A stretch of 64,000 bases of DNA. Origin: Alcanivorax sp. DP30 (lineage in GTDB: Bacteria; Pseudomonadota; Gammaproteobacteria; Pseudomonadales; Alcanivoracaceae). Positions 50,909 to 62,745 of the stretch are shown in pieces. Each line of letters starts with the position of its first letter. Position 1 is the stretch's first letter. The notes below the pieces were generated by a model, which had not been told where the DNA came from, searched no databases, and worked only from the letters and a program-made list of their open reading frames with translations. The DNA lies in contig NZ_WTUY01000002.1 in the NCBI RefSeq assembly GCF_009882945.1, forward strand, positions 560,927 through 624,926, read 5' to 3'. The position numbers were made by a program, and so were the translations under genes.

Positions 50909-53900
50909 CTAGTACTCCACCCGCACCGCATCATCACCGAACTGTACCCGCAGCTCTTCCACCAGGGAGTCATGGGGGCTGACCTTCCACTCATCACCCA
51001 GCCAGAAGCTGGCCGCCGCCACCTGATGATCCAGATCCAGCAGAACTGGTGTACTGCCGCCCTGATAGGGAGACAGAGTCTGCTGCAGTCGATCTGGCAG
51101 GGAGTCATGTACGGATGCGGTCAGTCGCAGGCGACGAGCAAAGGTTTCCCGGGCCTGACGCATATCCATGATTTCATCAGCAATCAGATTGAAGCCACCG
51201 GTGTATTCGTCATTTCGCACCCCGCCCTTGAAGATCAGCAAGGCATCTTTCTGAACCAATTCACCGAATTCGGCGAAGGTCTTGCCGAACACGGAGACTT
51301 CCACTCGACCGGTCTTGTCATCCAGGGTCACGAATGCCATCCGTTCGCCGCTTCGCTTGCTGCGAGTAATCCGCAGTGCCACAACCAGACCGGCCACCAT
51401 GGCCGCCTCACCTTTGGCCGTGGGCTGAAGCGCGTTAAGACGGGAAGAGACAAACTGGCGCACTTCGCCTTCGTACTGATCAATGGGGTGACCGGTAAGG
51501 AAAAGCCCGAGGGTGTCACGCTCACCGTTCAGGCGAGTGTCATCATTCCAGTTGCGCGCACGCTTCCATTCCACCGCCGTGGCCGGGGACTCATCCACGG
51601 CACCGAACATGTCCATGATGCCTGCGGCTTCATTGCGGGCATCCTGGTCGGCGGCAGCAATGGCGTCCGGCAAGGTGGCCAGAATGGAGGCGCGATCATG
51701 GAAGCTTTCGCTTTCCGATTCCGGGGTAGGGCCCAGCTTGTCCAGCACCCCGGCGCGAACCATGGCCTCAAGGGAGCGACGATTGATTTTTTTCAGGTCG
51801 ATACGACGACAGAAATCAAACAGGTCCCTGAAATCACCCTTGCCATCATCGCGGGCGGCCACGATGGCATCGATGGGCCCTTCGCCCAATCCCTTGATGG
51901 CACCCAGACCATAGACGATGTCCCCTTCCGGGTTCACCGTGAAGCGGTAACCACAGGAATTCACATCCGGCGGCAGCACCTTCAGGCCCATGGTCTTGCA
52001 CTCATCAATGAAGGTCACCACCTTGTCGGTGTTCTGCATATCCGCAGAGATGGTGGCGGCCATGAATTCTGCGGGGTAATGAACCTTCAGCCAGGCGGTC
52101 TGGTAGGCCACCAGCGCATAAGCCGCGGAGTGGGATTTGTTGAAGCCGTAGCCGGCGAATTTTTCCACCAGATCGAAGATCTTCATGGCCAGATCCGGAT
52201 CGACACCCTGCCCCTTGGCACCTTCCTCGAAAATCGCCCGTTGCTTGGCCATTTCTTCCGGTTTCTTTTTACCCATGGCCCGGCGCAGCATATCCGCGCC
52301 GCCCAGCGTATAGCCGGCCAGCACCTGGGCAATCTGCATCACCTGCTCCTGATACAGGATGACCCCGTAGGACGGCGACAGAATCGGCTCAAGCCATTCG
52401 TGCTGGTACTGGGGATCAGGGAAAGCCAGCGGCTCGCGACCATGTTTCCGGTTGACGAAGTTGTCCACCATGCCCGATTCCAGCGGCCCCGGGCGGTACA
52501 GAGCCACGAGAGCGATGATGTCACCAAAAACGTCCGGCTTGAGCTTCTTGATCAGCTCCTTCATGCCCTGACTTTCCAGCTGGAAGACGGCAGTGGTGTC
52601 ACCACGCTTGAGGAGATCGAAACTGGCCTTGTCATCCAGCGGGATGTGGTCGATCACCAGGTTATCCTGCCCTTCCCGGTGACGCTTCACGTTGGCCGCT
52701 TTCACAGCCCAGTCGATGATGGTCAGCGTTTTCAGGCCGAGGAAGTCAAACTTCACCAGTCCGGCCGCCTCCACATCATCCTTGTCGTACTGTGTCACCA
52801 GGTTGGTGCCATCTTCTTCGCAATACAGCGGCGCAAAGTCGGTGAGCTTGCCGGGCGCGATGACTACCCCACCGGCGTGCTTGCCCACGTTACGGGTAAG
52901 CCCCTCAAGCTTGAGAGCCATTTCCCAGATTTCGTTGGCTGACTCCCGGTCAGAGTTTTCATCACTTTGCAAAAACTCGCGCAGGGTTTCTTCCTGCTCG
53001 AAAGCCTTCTCCAGGGTCATACCCGGAGTGGGTGGAATCATTTTCGAAAGCCGATCGGCCAGGCCATAGGGCTTGCCCTGCACCCGTGCCACATCCCGCA
53101 CCACCGCCTTGGCGGCCATGGTTCCGAAGGTGATGATCTGGCTTACTGCCTGGCGGCCGTACTTGTCGGCCACATAGTTGATCACCTGATCCCGCTTCTC
53201 CATGCAGAAATCCACATCGAAGTCAGGCATGGATACCCGTTCCGGGTTAAGGAAACGTTCGAACAGCAGGTCATAGCCGATGGGATCGAGATCGGTAATC
53301 TTGAGTGCATAGGCTACCAGCGAACCAGCACCGGAGCCCCGGCCCGGGCCCACCGGCACTTCGTTGTCCTTGCCCCACTGAATAAAGTCAGCAACGATCA
53401 GGAAGTAACCCGGGAACCCCATCTGGTTGATGATATCCAGCTCGAATTTGAGACGATCATCGTATTCCTTGCGCTTCTCGGCGTATGCGGGATCGTTTTC
53501 ATCCAGCAGCACCTTTAGACGATCTTCCAGCCCTTCCCTGGAGACTTGCTCAAAGTATTGATTGATCGTCATCCCTTCCGGGATCGGGAAATCCGGCAGA
53601 AAGTTTTCACCCAGACGGATATCCAGGGTGCAGCGGCGCGCAATCTCGACGGTATTTTCCAGCGCTTCCGGCAGGTCGGAAAACAGCGCCACCATCTCCT
53701 CTTCCGACTTCAGATATTGCTGTTCCGAATACTTCTTGGGCCGACGGGGGTCTTCCAGCGTATTACCATCATGAATACAGACCCGGGCTTCATGGGCCTC
53801 GAAATCTTCACGACGAATAAACCGCACATCATTGGTGGCCACCACCGGCAAGCCCAGCTGCTCGGCCAACGCCACTGAGGCATGCAGGCAGTCTTCATCG

Positions 53901-54427
53901 CCAGGGCGTGAGGTGCGCTGTACCTCCAGATAAAAACGGTCGCCATAAATGGAAGCCAGCCAGGCGGCCTGTTCAGCCGCCAGCTCATTCTTCTCTGCCA
54001 GCAATAACTGTCCAATTTCACCATGGCTGGCCGCCGACAGGACAATCAGGCCTTCATTGAGCTCTGCCAGCCATTCCGGCTTCACCAGCGCCAGCCCGCG
54101 GTCCTGGTTGGTTTGCCAGGCGCGACTGATCAACAGGGTAAGATTCTGGTAACCCGCTTCATTCTGAACCAGAAAGGACAGCCGCGCCGGTTCTTCAAGA
54201 TGGGTGGACTGCACCCACAGGTCCGCGCCCATGATCGGCTTTACCCCTGCCCCCATGGCCGCCTTGTAGAACTTGATCATGGCGAACAGGTTGGAGTCAT
54301 CTGTTACCGCCACGGCGGGCATGGCATTCGCGGCACAGCTCTTAATCAGTTCCTTGACCCGCACCACCCCGTCAGACAGGGAGAAATCGGTATGCAGACG
54401 CAGATGGACAAAACGCGGTTGGCTCAA
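50909..54427 (-). CDS. dnaE: DNA polymerase III alpha subunit
   Basis: Replicative polymerase catalytic subunit. 1172 residues, DnaE1 length. N-terminal PHP domain ([15 protein letters not shown]), polymerase palm with [15 protein letters not shown], fingers, tandem HhH region, and a C-terminal OB-fold region. Only a TTG start (54427) is available, because an in-frame stop lies two codons further upstream; AAGGTAAG five bases before it, inside the end of rnhB, serves as ribosome site. Overlaps rnhB by four bases. Confidence 0.96.
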   Translation of the reverse strand: MSQPRFVHLRLHTDFSLSDGVVRVKELIKSCAANAMPAVAVTDDSNLFAMIKFYKAAMGAGVKPIMGADLWVQSTHLEEPARLSFLVQNEAGYQNLTLLISRAWQTNQDRGLALVKPEWLAELNEGLIVLSAASHGEIGQLLLAEKNELAAEQAAWLASIYGDRFYLEVQRTSRPGDEDCLHASVALAEQLGLPVVATNDVRFIRREDFEAHEARVCIHDGNTLEDPRRPKKYSEQQYLKSEEEMVALFSDLPEALENTVEIARRCTLDIRLGENFLPDFPIPEGMTINQYFEQVSREGLEDRLKVLLDENDPAYAEKRKEYDDRLKFELDIINQMGFPGYFLIVADFIQWGKDNEVPVGPGRGSGAGSLVAYALKITDLDPIGYDLLFERFLNPERVSMPDFDVDFCMEKRDQVINYVADKYGRQAVSQIITFGTMAAKAVVRDVARVQGKPYGLADRLSKMIPPTPGMTLEKAFEQEETLREFLQSDENSDRESANEIWEMALKLEGLTRNVGKHAGGVVIAPGKLTDFAPLYCEEDGTNLVTQYDKDDVEAAGLVKFDFLGLKTLTIIDWAVKAANVKRHREGQDNLVIDHIPLDDKASFDLLKRGDTTAVFQLESQGMKELIKKLKPDVFGDIIALVALYRPGPLESGMVDNFVNRKHGREPLAFPDPQYQHEWLEPILSPSYGVILYQEQVMQIAQVLAGYTLGGADMLRRAMGKKKPEEMAKQRAIFEEGAKGQGVDPDLAMKIFDLVEKFAGYGFNKSHSAAYALVAYQTAWLKVHYPAEFMAATISADMQNTDKVVTFIDECKTMGLKVLPPDVNSCGYRFTVNPEGDIVYGLGAIKGLGEGPIDAIVAARDDGKGDFRDLFDFCRRIDLKKINRRSLEAMVRAGVLDKLGPTPESESESFHDRASILATLPDAIAAADQDARNEAAGIMDMFGAVDESPATAVEWKRARNWNDDTRLNGERDTLGLFLTGHPIDQYEGEVRQFVSSRLNALQPTAKGEAAMVAGLVVALRITRSKRSGERMAFVTLDDKTGRVEVSVFGKTFAEFGELVQKDALLIFKGGVRNDEYTGGFNLIADEIMDMRQARETFARRLRLTASVHDSLPDRLQQTLSPYQGGSTPVLLDLDHQVAAASFWLGDEWKVSPHDSLVEELRVQFGDDAVRVEY

Positions 54428-55068
54428 AACAACTTACCTTGTGCTATTGCGGCGGAAACCGGGCCAAAGGAGCGACGATGCTCGGCCAGGGCGCCATGTT
54501 CATTCAATGCCGCCAGGTGGACCTTGGTAGGATAGCCCTTGTGACGATCGAAGCCATACTGGGGATACTGCTCATGAAGTAGCTGCATTTCCCGGTCACG
54601 GGACACCTTGGCCAGAATCGATGCGGCCGAGATTGCAGGCACCCGCCCATCACCCTTCACCACTGCCTCTGCAGGACACGGCAGTGACGGCACCCGGTTA
54701 CCGTCTACCAGGACAGCATGGGCGTCAAGGGAAAGTGCCTGTACCGCACGCTGCATGGCCAGCATGGTGGCATGGAGAATATTCAGCTGGTCGATTTCGT
54801 GGGGTTCCGCCCTGCCGAGCGCCCAGCACAAAGCCTTCGACTTGATCTCATCTTCCAGCTGCAAGCGCTTCTTTTCACTCAGCTTTTTGGAGTCCGCCAG
54901 CCCGGGAATCGGCTGTGCCGGATCGAGAATCACGGCCGCGGTAACAACCGCCCCAACTAACGGGCCACGCCCTACTTCATCCACACCGGCCACACGCATA
55001 CCCGCAGACCAGGTAAAGCGGGAGGGTACAAAGGGATCGTCCAGTGCGTACTCGGAAAACGGATCCAT
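54424..55068 (-). CDS. rnhB: ribonuclease HII
   Basis: Removes misincorporated ribonucleotides and RNA in RNA-DNA hybrids. 214 residues. Start chosen at ATG 55068 ([11 protein letters not shown]), one base after the lpxB stop with GGAG seven bases upstream; the frame is open further into lpxB. Catalytic Asp-Glu in [17 protein letters not shown], then [10 protein letters not shown] and the [19 protein letters not shown] segment. Confidence 0.95.
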   Translation of the reverse strand: MDPFSEYALDDPFVPSRFTWSAGMRVAGVDEVGRGPLVGAVVTAAVILDPAQPIPGLADSKKLSEKKRLQLEDEIKSKALCWALGRAEPHEIDQLNILHATMLAMQRAVQALSLDAHAVLVDGNRVPSLPCPAEAVVKGDGRVPAISAASILAKVSRDREMQLLHEQYPQYGFDRHKGYPTKVHLAALNEHGALAEHRRSFGPVSAAIAQGKLF

Positions 55069-55069
55069 C

Positions 55070-56221
55070 TCAGCGCTCCAGCAACTGACTGACAGCCTCG
55101 GCAGCTTTTTCGCTGGCACCGCCACGTAACTGCTCATGCACGGCCTGGAATCGAGACACCAGAGCTTGCGCCTGATCCGGGTTGTCCAGCCAGCGAGTCA
55201 CTTCCGACACGATGGCATCACAGGTCAGATCGTTCTGGATCAGCTCGGGCACCATGGCCTCCCGGCATAGCAGATTGGGCAATGAGACAAATTCACTTTT
55301 CACTAACCGGCTGGCAATGGCGTAGGTAACCTTGCCCACCCGGTAACCCACCACCATGGGCTTGGCTACCAGCAGGCCCTCCAGGGTGGCCGTGCCTGAC
55401 GCCATCAGAATCACATCAGCGGCGGACATCACCGTGCGGCTCTCGCCATCCACAACCGTGACGGGCAAATCCGGGGCCTGTTGCAGCAAAGTCTCAATCT
55501 GCTCCCGTCTGGCGGTATTGGCCGCCGGGATCACAAAACGCAGCGCCGGGCGTTTTGCATTGAGGGCAACCATGGCCTCAAGAAACACCGGCATCAGCTG
55601 CGCCACTTCTCCACCCCGGCTACCAGGCAATACCGCGACCAGGGTGTCGTCGTTGCCAAGGCCAAGAGCGCCACGCGCAGCTGAGGTATCGGTGTTCAGA
55701 GGCACCCTGTCCGCCAGCGGATGCCCCACAAAGGCCACCGGCACCTGATGCTCTTCATAAAAACGGGCTTCGAAGGGCAACAGGCACAACATCAGGTCAA
55801 TGCTTTTCTTGATGCCTTTGATGCGGCCCTGACGCCAGGCCCAGACTGATGGACTCACATAGTGCACGGTCTTCAGGCCGCGGTCATGGAGGCGCCGGGC
55901 AATGGGAAGCGTGAAATCCGGGGAATCAATGCCGATAACCACATCCGGCTGATGATCCAGCAGAAAGCGGATCAGTTGCTTGCGTAAACGTAGCAATTCG
56001 GGGAGATGGGAAAGCACCTCGGTGATACCCATCACCGACAGTTTCTCCATGGGAAACAGGCTATCCAGACCCGCTGCCGCCATCTCGCTGCCCCCGACGC
56101 CAATAAATCGTGCGCGGGGATAGCGGGATTGCAGGGATTTCATCAGGCCCGCGCCCAGGATGTCGCCGGACGCTTCACCGGCGATCAGGGCAATCAGCGG
56201 AGCGTCCTTGCGAAACTCCAT
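55070..56221 (-). CDS. lpxB: lipid-A-disaccharide synthase
   Basis: Joins UDP-2,3-diacylglucosamine and lipid X, the product of lpxH. 383 residues. GT-B family 19: [43 protein letters not shown] and the C-terminal [11 protein letters not shown] nucleotide-binding motif. One base from lpxA. Confidence 0.96.
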   Translation of the reverse strand: MEFRKDAPLIALIAGEASGDILGAGLMKSLQSRYPRARFIGVGGSEMAAAGLDSLFPMEKLSVMGITEVLSHLPELLRLRKQLIRFLLDHQPDVVIGIDSPDFTLPIARRLHDRGLKTVHYVSPSVWAWRQGRIKGIKKSIDLMLCLLPFEARFYEEHQVPVAFVGHPLADRVPLNTDTSAARGALGLGNDDTLVAVLPGSRGGEVAQLMPVFLEAMVALNAKRPALRFVIPAANTARREQIETLLQQAPDLPVTVVDGESRTVMSAADVILMASGTATLEGLLVAKPMVVGYRVGKVTYAIASRLVKSEFVSLPNLLCREAMVPELIQNDLTCDAIVSEVTRWLDNPDQAQALVSRFQAVHEQLRGGASEKAAEAVSQLLER

Positions 56222-56222
56222 G

Positions 56223-56990
56223 TTAGCGTGTGATGCCGCGCTCGGATGTCTTGAGGGAGTCGATCAGGATCTGCAGTTCGTCACCGGCAGGCATGGACTC
56301 CAGCTCCCCCAGGGCCTGCTCAAGCGTGAGCCCCTGGCGATAGATCACCTTGTAGGCGTTGCGAAGGGTGGCAATCACCTCTTTGGACCAGCCACGGCGT
56401 TTCATGCCTTCGAAGTTCATGCTGCGTGCCTGCGCCGGGTTACCGGACACCATCACATAAGCAGGAATGTCCTTGAGGACCAGGGAACAGCCGGAGGTCA
56501 TGGAGTATGAGCCAATCTTGCAGAACTGGTGTACACCTGTCATGCCGCCAAGAATCACACCATTACCCACATGGGCATGGCCAGCTACGGAGGCATTGTT
56601 GGCAAGGATACAATCATCGCCAATCATGCAATCGTGAGCGATATGAACGTAAGCCATCAACAAGTTACGGCTTCCGATGCGGGTCAGGGAATTATCCTGG
56701 ATTGTGCCGCGATGAATGGTCACCGATTCACGGATGACATTGTCGTCACCAATTTCCAGCCGGGTAGGTTCACCCTTGTACTTCTTGTCCTGGCACTCTT
56801 CGCCCACGGACGCGAACTGGAAAATGCGATTGTTCTTGCCAATGGTTGTCGGTCCGTTGACAACCACATGGGGACCAATCACGGTGCCGGCACCGATTTT
56901 TACATCAGGGCCGATGATGGAATACGGGCCGACCTGCACGTCCTCTGCAAGCTCCGCGGCCGGATCAATAATGGCGGTCGGATGAATCAT
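56223..56990 (-). CDS. lpxA: UDP-N-acetylglucosamine acyltransferase
   Basis: First step of lipid A synthesis, adding 3-hydroxyacyl from ACP. 255 residues. Left-handed beta-helix of hexapeptide repeats, MIHPTAIIDPAAELAEDVQVGPY start, catalytic His in AYVHIAHDCMIGDD. Separated by 90 bases from fabZ. Only one lpxA copy seen. Confidence 0.96.
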   Translation of the reverse strand: MIHPTAIIDPAAELAEDVQVGPYSIIGPDVKIGAGTVIGPHVVVNGPTTIGKNNRIFQFASVGEECQDKKYKGEPTRLEIGDDNVIRESVTIHRGTIQDNSLTRIGSRNLLMAYVHIAHDCMIGDDCILANNASVAGHAHVGNGVILGGMTGVHQFCKIGSYSMTSGCSLVLKDIPAYVMVSGNPAQARSMNFEGMKRRGWSKEVIATLRNAYKVIYRQGLTLEQALGELESMPAGDELQILIDSLKTSERGITR

Positions 56991-57080
56991 GGTGTTATCA
57001 CTTGTTCTTGATGTAAGTGTGCCAAGTATACGTCAGTACGCGACTCGATCCGACCGTTAGTTTGCCGGTTGGAGGAGCTC

Positions 57081-57530
57081 TCAGCTCTTGTGTTCGGCAA
57101 CCAGCATTTCAGTGCTGGCAACAATCCTGCCGTCTACCTTGGCCTGACAAACAAACTTGAGAATATTGCGTTTGGTGGTGACATGCTCGGCGAACAAATG
57201 CAGGGTATCGCCAGGCAGAACCTGACGCTTGAAGCGAGTCTTGTCGGTGCCCACCAGCAGATAGTTGAAGCCATCTGCCGGCTTCTTGTTCTCGGTCACA
57301 AAGCCGAGGATACCGGCAGCCTGGGCCATGGCCTCGATGATCAGCACACCCGGCATGATCGGTTCGTGGGGGAAATGGCCATTGAAAAAAGGCTCATTGA
57401 TCGTCACGTTCTTGATGGCTTCTACGCGCTTGCCAGGTTCAAGATCCAGCACACGGTCAACCAGCAAAAAAGGGTAACGGTGGGGCAGGTACTCCCTGAC
57501 CTCAAGGATATCCATCATCTTGTGTTCCAC
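57081..57530 (-). CDS. fabZ: 3-hydroxyacyl-[acyl-carrier-protein] dehydratase FabZ
   Basis: Dehydration step of fatty-acid elongation. 149 residues. Hotdog fold with [17 protein letters not shown] and the catalytic His and Glu in [20 protein letters not shown]. Lies between lpxD and lpxA, which share its 3-hydroxyacyl-ACP substrate. Confidence 0.97.
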   Translation of the reverse strand: MEHKMMDILEVREYLPHRYPFLLVDRVLDLEPGKRVEAIKNVTINEPFFNGHFPHEPIMPGVLIIEAMAQAAGILGFVTENKKPADGFNYLLVGTDKTRFKRQVLPGDTLHLFAEHVTTKRNILKFVCQAKVDGRIVASTEMLVAEHKS

Positions 57531-57556
57531 ACAGGCAGGGCCGCAGATTGCGGCCG

Positions 57557-58567
57557 TTAATCACTCAAACGTTCCAGTTTGCGTACGCGGCGGGCGAGTT
57601 CATCCAGCTTGCGGAAGCGGGCTACATTCTTCCGATAGCGGGTCTGTTCATCCGCGGGCAAGGCAGAACCATAGGTTCCAGGCTTGGTGATGGAGCTGGA
57701 CACCAGGGTCATCCCCAGGACCTGCACCTTGTCACATATCTCAATGTGACCCGATACCCCGACGGCACCGCCCAGCAAGCAATAGGAGCCAATTTTGGAA
57801 GAACCGGCAATGCCGACCTTACCCGCAAGCGCGGTATGGTCGCCAATGATCACGTTATGAGCGACCTGAATCTGGTTATCCAGAATCGCGCCATTCCCAA
57901 TGATGGTATCGTCGATTGCACCCCGATCGATCGTTGTCCCTGCGCCGATTTCAACATCTGCGCCGATCCTGACACCGCCCACCTGATGCACCTTGGTCCA
58001 CCCTGCCCCATTAAAGGCAAAGCCAAACCCGTCGGCACCGAGCACACTGTTGGCGTGTATGATAGTGCGCGGACCTATAGTGACACCATGGTAAATTGTA
58101 ACATTTGGCCAGATACGGCACTGATCACCGATGATTGAGCCTGCACCAATCACCGTATTTGCCATGATCACCGCACCATCGCCGATCTGCGCGCCAGCAT
58201 CGATCACCGCATTTGGGCCAATACTGGCTGTAGCCGAAACTGTTGCGGCGTCATCCACCACAGCAGAGGGATGAATCCCTGGCTGGGCCTGCGGAGCCAC
58301 CTCGAAAAGCGCACTGGCTTTTGCAAACGCCAGATACGGATCCTTGACGATCAGGGCAGCCACCGGACAGAACTCACGCTGATCATCCTGCAGCAGCACC
58401 ACCGCGGCGCGAGTCTGCTCAAGATAACTACGATAGCGCGGGTTCGCCAGAAAGGTCATCTGGGTACCAGTAGCCGACTGTATCGTACCCATCCCGTCTA
58501 CCGGCTGTTCGGCATCGCCAACCAGCTCGGCATCAAGGATTCGGGCAAGTTCTCCGAGCGTATGCAT
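57557..58567 (-). CDS. lpxD: UDP-3-O-(3-hydroxyacyl)glucosamine N-acyltransferase
   Basis: Third step of lipid A synthesis. 336 residues. N-terminal uridine-binding domain with [14 protein letters not shown], beta-helix of hexapeptide repeats, catalytic His in [11 protein letters not shown], and a C-terminal helix. Overlaps skp as TAATG. Confidence 0.96.
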   Translation of the reverse strand: MHTLGELARILDAELVGDAEQPVDGMGTIQSATGTQMTFLANPRYRSYLEQTRAAVVLLQDDQREFCPVAALIVKDPYLAFAKASALFEVAPQAQPGIHPSAVVDDAATVSATASIGPNAVIDAGAQIGDGAVIMANTVIGAGSIIGDQCRIWPNVTIYHGVTIGPRTIIHANSVLGADGFGFAFNGAGWTKVHQVGGVRIGADVEIGAGTTIDRGAIDDTIIGNGAILDNQIQVAHNVIIGDHTALAGKVGIAGSSKIGSYCLLGGAVGVSGHIEICDKVQVLGMTLVSSSITKPGTYGSALPADEQTRYRKNVARFRKLDELARRVRKLERLSD

Positions 58568-59067
58568 TACTTCATCTTGTTCAGTTGCTGACTGACGGCC
58601 TCGGTTACGTCCACGGCGTTGTCACCCACGTAAACGGCAGCCTGGGCATTGATCACCAGATCCAGCTTCTTGTCCTTCGCGACTTGTTCGATAGCCTGCT
58701 GGAACTTGGGGCCCATCTCTTCCATCACTTCACGCTCGGTGGCCTGGGCACGACCTTGCAGTTTGCGCTGCAGGCTCTTGATTTCGATCATCTTCTGCTG
58801 GCCTTTGGTGCTCATCTCTTCCTGCTGCTCAGGAGACAAGGTCATGGCCTCTTTCTGCATCTTGGCCTGCAGCTCCTGAACTTCCATGCCCAGCTTGTTG
58901 AGCTTCTCTTCGTCCGGCGCCAGCTCTTTCTCAAGAGCGGACATCTTGGATTTCACCGCAGTGGTTTCCTGGAGCGCCTGGAGCGGGTACACGATACCAA
59001 TACTGGTTTCGGCCAGCGCAAGGGCAGGAAGTAGCAGCGCAACGGCGAGTAGGCATTTTTTCATCAT
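58567..59067 (-). CDS. skp: periplasmic chaperone Skp (OmpH)
   Basis: Holds unfolded outer-membrane proteins on the way to BamA. 166 residues from the first ATG of MMKK at 59067, with AGGAG seven bases upstream; a longer open frame upstream is unsupported. Signal peptide ending ALALA. The long charged coiled coil (residues about 35-120) forms the Skp tentacles. Downstream of bamA by 10 bases. Confidence 0.93.
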   Translation of the reverse strand: MMKKCLLAVALLLPALALAETSIGIVYPLQALQETTAVKSKMSALEKELAPDEEKLNKLGMEVQELQAKMQKEAMTLSPEQQEEMSTKGQQKMIEIKSLQRKLQGRAQATEREVMEEMGPKFQQAIEQVAKDKKLDLVINAQAAVYVGDNAVDVTEAVSQQLNKMK

Positions 59068-59077
59068 TATTAAACTC

Positions 59078-61441
59078 CTAGAAAGTCTGTCCCAAAGAAA
59101 ATTGAAATACTTCTGTATCGTCACCTGGCTGGTCATTCAGTGCCTTGGCCAGGTTGAAACTGAGAGGACCAATGGCGGTCAACCAGCTCAGGCCGATACC
59201 GGCTGATGTACGGATATCCTGCGGCTCAAAGTCTGCAAAAATATCATCACGCTCGGTTTCGAAGACATTCCCTGCATCAACAAACAGGAAGGTCCTTACA
59301 CTTCTGGATTCCGGCGCAAACGGGGTCGGGAAAATCAGTTCCAGACTGGCCTCAGTCAACAAGTTACCCCCGATTGGGTCCGGATCCGGGTCGACGGTTC
59401 CGTTCAGGAAAAACGCCAACCCCTCTGAACGCGGCCCCAGGGAGCGAGACTCATAGCCCCGGACAGAACCGATACCACCGGAATAGTAGTTCTCAAAGAA
59501 CGGCAGCACTTCATCGTCGCCATAGCCGTCGCCGTAGGCCACATCACTACGCATTCGCAACGTCCACCGCTGACTGATCGGGAAATACTTCTGCCCGGTC
59601 CAGTTGGCCCGGTAAAAGCCATAATCAGAACCCGGCACCGCCACTTCCAGACCCAGAGTGCTGGACCAGCCACGATCCGGGAAGATACCCCGGTTCAATG
59701 TGCTGGTAGACAGCGAGGCATTGAATTTGTACTCGTTGAACTCAGTGCCTTCCTTGATCAGGAAGTTGGCGATATCCACCGCCACGAAATCCCCGGTGGT
59801 AATATCGGTACGCTCATAGGTGCCGCCAAAGCTCAGTCGGGAATATTCAGAAATCGGATAGCCAAAGGTGACTGACCCCCCGAGTCGATCCGCCGCATAG
59901 GACGCCACCGAGGTCTCATCGTAATCAATCTCGGAGAAGAACAGGCTGAAGCCACGACTCACGCCATCCAGGGTGTAGTAAGGGTTGTAATGCGAGAAGC
60001 TGTACGAATCCCGGATATCGGAACGGCTAAGGGCGAAAGACACACGATTGCCACTACCTCTCCAGTTGTTTTGGGTCACATTGGCGCCAAAGATGAAGCC
60101 GGATGCATCTGAGAAACCCACGTTGGCACCAATGGAACCTGACGGCTGCTCTTCCACGCTGTATTCCACATCCACCAGATCATCAGTGTTGGGGACTCGA
60201 GGGGTGTCAGCCTGGACGACGCTGAAATACCCGAGGCGCTGCAAACGCTGCCGTGAAAGGTCTACCAGAGACGTATTGGCCGGTGCATTTTCAAATTGAC
60301 GCAGCTCACGCCGTACCACCTCATCAGAGGTCTTGGCATTTCCGGAAAAGTTGATGCGGCGGACATAAACCTTGCGACCAGGCTCCACATAAAAGGTCAC
60401 ATCAACGGTATTGTTTTCGTCGTCGGCGTTGTGATCCTGACCACGGACTTCCGCAAAGGTGTAACCCTCATTGCCCAGCCGCCGCTTGATCAGATCATTG
60501 GTGTAGGTGACCAGCTGCTGGCTGAATACTTGCCCTTTCTTGACGATGAGCAACGGCTTGAGCTGGTCTTCACCCACCACCAGATCACCAGCCAGTTTTA
60601 CTTCATTGACAGTGTACTGCTCACCTTCCACCACGTTGACCGTGATAAAGACACTGCGCCGATCCGGCGTAACGGATACCTGGGTGGACTCGATGGAAAA
60701 GTTGATATAACCACGGTCCAGATAATAGGAGCGCAGGCGTTCCAGATCGCCACTGAGTTTTTCCCGGGAATATTTGTCATCCCCTTTGATAAACGACCAG
60801 AAGCCCGTGGAATGAAGCTCGAAATCCTTCAGCAGTTCTTCATCATTGAACAGCTGGTTACCCACCACGTTGATGTCACGAATACGTGCAGCCTTGCCTT
60901 CATAGATATCAATCTTCAGGGCAACCCGGTTACGCGGCAAAGGAATGGATTCCGTCTTGATACTGGCACCATAGCGGCCCTGACTGACGTACTGACGCTC
61001 CAGTTCGCCGGCGATGGATTCCAGAGTGGAACGTTGGAACACTTCGCCTTCAGCAAGCCCGGCCTCCGTCAGCCCCTTGCGAAGGTTCTCTTCATCAATG
61101 GACTTGTTACCGGACAGTTCGATGCGGGCAATACTCGGACGCTCGGCCACCACAACCACAAGATCATCGCCATCGCGGCCCAGCTGTACATCCTCGAAAT
61201 TGCCTGAGGCAAACAGGGTTTGTACCGCACGCACAACGCTGTCACGGGTCACGGTATCACCCGCCTGGATAGGCAACTCGGCATAAACCCGTTCCACAGG
61301 CAAACGCTGCAGACCCTCTACGCGAATATCGTGCACCTTGAACGGCAGCATGCCATTGGCACTGGCCAGAGACGCTGTAAACAGGCAAATCGCGACCAGC
61401 CAGCCTTTACACAGGCGGCGTGTAGTATCCCCAAATATCAT
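59078..61441 (-). CDS. bamA: outer membrane protein assembly factor BamA
   Basis: Core of the beta-barrel assembly machine. 787 residues. Signal peptide ending ASLASA, five POTRA domains across about residues 30-430, then the 16-strand barrel with the invariant VRGYE loop motif near residue 655 and a C-terminal Phe. ATGA overlap with rseP. Placed with its chaperone skp and the lipid A genes. Confidence 0.97.
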   Translation of the reverse strand: MIFGDTTRRLCKGWLVAICLFTASLASANGMLPFKVHDIRVEGLQRLPVERVYAELPIQAGDTVTRDSVVRAVQTLFASGNFEDVQLGRDGDDLVVVVAERPSIARIELSGNKSIDEENLRKGLTEAGLAEGEVFQRSTLESIAGELERQYVSQGRYGASIKTESIPLPRNRVALKIDIYEGKAARIRDINVVGNQLFNDEELLKDFELHSTGFWSFIKGDDKYSREKLSGDLERLRSYYLDRGYINFSIESTQVSVTPDRRSVFITVNVVEGEQYTVNEVKLAGDLVVGEDQLKPLLIVKKGQVFSQQLVTYTNDLIKRRLGNEGYTFAEVRGQDHNADDENNTVDVTFYVEPGRKVYVRRINFSGNAKTSDEVVRRELRQFENAPANTSLVDLSRQRLQRLGYFSVVQADTPRVPNTDDLVDVEYSVEEQPSGSIGANVGFSDASGFIFGANVTQNNWRGSGNRVSFALSRSDIRDSYSFSHYNPYYTLDGVSRGFSLFFSEIDYDETSVASYAADRLGGSVTFGYPISEYSRLSFGGTYERTDITTGDFVAVDIANFLIKEGTEFNEYKFNASLSTSTLNRGIFPDRGWSSTLGLEVAVPGSDYGFYRANWTGQKYFPISQRWTLRMRSDVAYGDGYGDDEVLPFFENYYSGGIGSVRGYESRSLGPRSEGLAFFLNGTVDPDPDPIGGNLLTEASLELIFPTPFAPESRSVRTFLFVDAGNVFETERDDIFADFEPQDIRTSAGIGLSWLTAIGPLSFNLAKALNDQPGDDTEVFQFSLGQTF

Positions 61442-62745
61442 GAAAACTGCTTCACCAAGTCGTTATAGATCGCCAATAACATGAAGCTGACTACCAGAGT
61501 CAACCCAACACCCTGAGCGGCCAAAAGAAAACGCTCAGGTAAACTGCGACCGCGAATCATTTCAATGATTCCAAAGAAAATCCAGCCACCATCGAGCATG
61601 GGCACCGGAAGAAGATTAATCACACCGAGAGTGATACTGAGATACGCCAGCAGCGCCAGAAAACTCGCCAACCCTACCGAGGCACTTTCTCCGGCAACCT
61701 GGGCGATGGTAATGGGCCCACCGAGGTTATCAAGGGACAATTTACCGGTCACCAGTTTGGCCAGGCTGGAAAGAATTACCTCCACCTGTTCCACAAATCG
61801 GTCCCCCGCTTCCGGCATGGCGGAAAACAGGGAAAACTCCTGGCGATAAATACCACCAGCAGCCACACCGATCCGACCAAAAGTCTGGCCCTCCCGGGTC
61901 ATTTCCTCCGGAATCACAGACAGAGTAACCTGCTCGCCATTGCGGATCACCGTCAAGCCTAGCACCTGACCCGCGCTGGACATGATTGTTTCCTGCCACA
62001 TCGCCCAGTCGTTCACTGGCATGCCGTCCAGGGTCAACACCAGATCACCCGCCTGCAGGCCTGCGCGTTCGGCGGCGCTATCCTCCACTACCTGACCGAT
62101 AACGACGGCCTGGTTAATGCCCAGCGTCTGCAGAGGCGGGCTCTCGGGATCAGCAGACCAAAGGCCGATATCCAGCTGGCGAACCTGTTCCTCACCACGG
62201 GCATCAACCACGGAGACCGCCAGCGGTTCCTCTTCACCAAGGTGGAGGATCATTTCGTTGTAGAACGGCCGCCAGCCTTCCAGCGCCACATCGCCCACCG
62301 CCTGAATCTGGTCACCAGGGCGGAAGCCCGCCTGCTCGGCAGCCGTTTCCGGCGCAACCGGGCCAATTACCGCACGCATGCCTGACTGGCCATAGCTCGC
62401 CAGCAGCGTCCAGTAAATGAGAAGTGCGAGAATAAAATTGAAAACCGGACCGGCCGCGTAGGTAATGACGCGCTGCCAGGCGGGTTTTGATGAAAATTCG
62501 CCGGGATGCCCTTCTGCCGTTTCATCCTCACGGGCATCCAGCGGCTTGACATAGCCGCCCAGCGGGACCGCACTAATGGTCCAGAGAGTCCCTTTCTTGT
62601 CCGTGAAGTTGAGCAGCTTGGGGCCGAAACCCACTGAGAACGTCAGCACACGAACGCCAAAGGCCCGCATGGCCAGGAAGTGACCCCACTCATGGAAGGC
62701 CACAATAATGACGATGGTGACGACAAAAGCCAGAACCGTCAGCAT
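61438..62745 (-). CDS. rseP: RIP zinc metalloprotease RseP
   Basis: Intramembrane site-2 protease that releases sigma-E by cutting anti-sigma factor RseA. 435 residues. Zinc motif HEWGH at residues 18-22 in the first helix, two PDZ domains (around residues 125-290), and the third metal ligand in NLLPVPMLDGGW near residue 385. Overlaps dxr by 7 bases and bamA by 4. Confidence 0.96.
   Translation of the reverse strand: MLTVLAFVVTIVIIVAFHEWGHFLAMRAFGVRVLTFSVGFGPKLLNFTDKKGTLWTISAVPLGGYVKPLDAREDETAEGHPGEFSSKPAWQRVITYAAGPVFNFILALLIYWTLLASYGQSGMRAVIGPVAPETAAEQAGFRPGDQIQAVGDVALEGWRPFYNEMILHLGEEEPLAVSVVDARGEEQVRQLDIGLWSADPESPPLQTLGINQAVVIGQVVEDSAAERAGLQAGDLVLTLDGMPVNDWAMWQETIMSSAGQVLGLTVIRNGEQVTLSVIPEEMTREGQTFGRIGVAAGGIYRQEFSLFSAMPEAGDRFVEQVEVILSSLAKLVTGKLSLDNLGGPITIAQVAGESASVGLASFLALLAYLSITLGVINLLPVPMLDGGWIFFGIIEMIRGRSLPERFLLAAQGVGLTLVVSFMLLAIYNDLVKQFS

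Noticed and set aside
50873-52942. 689-codon plus-strand open frame opposite dnaE
   Set aside because: Shadow of strong codon bias in dnaE; the encoded sequence shows no recognisable fold or motif.
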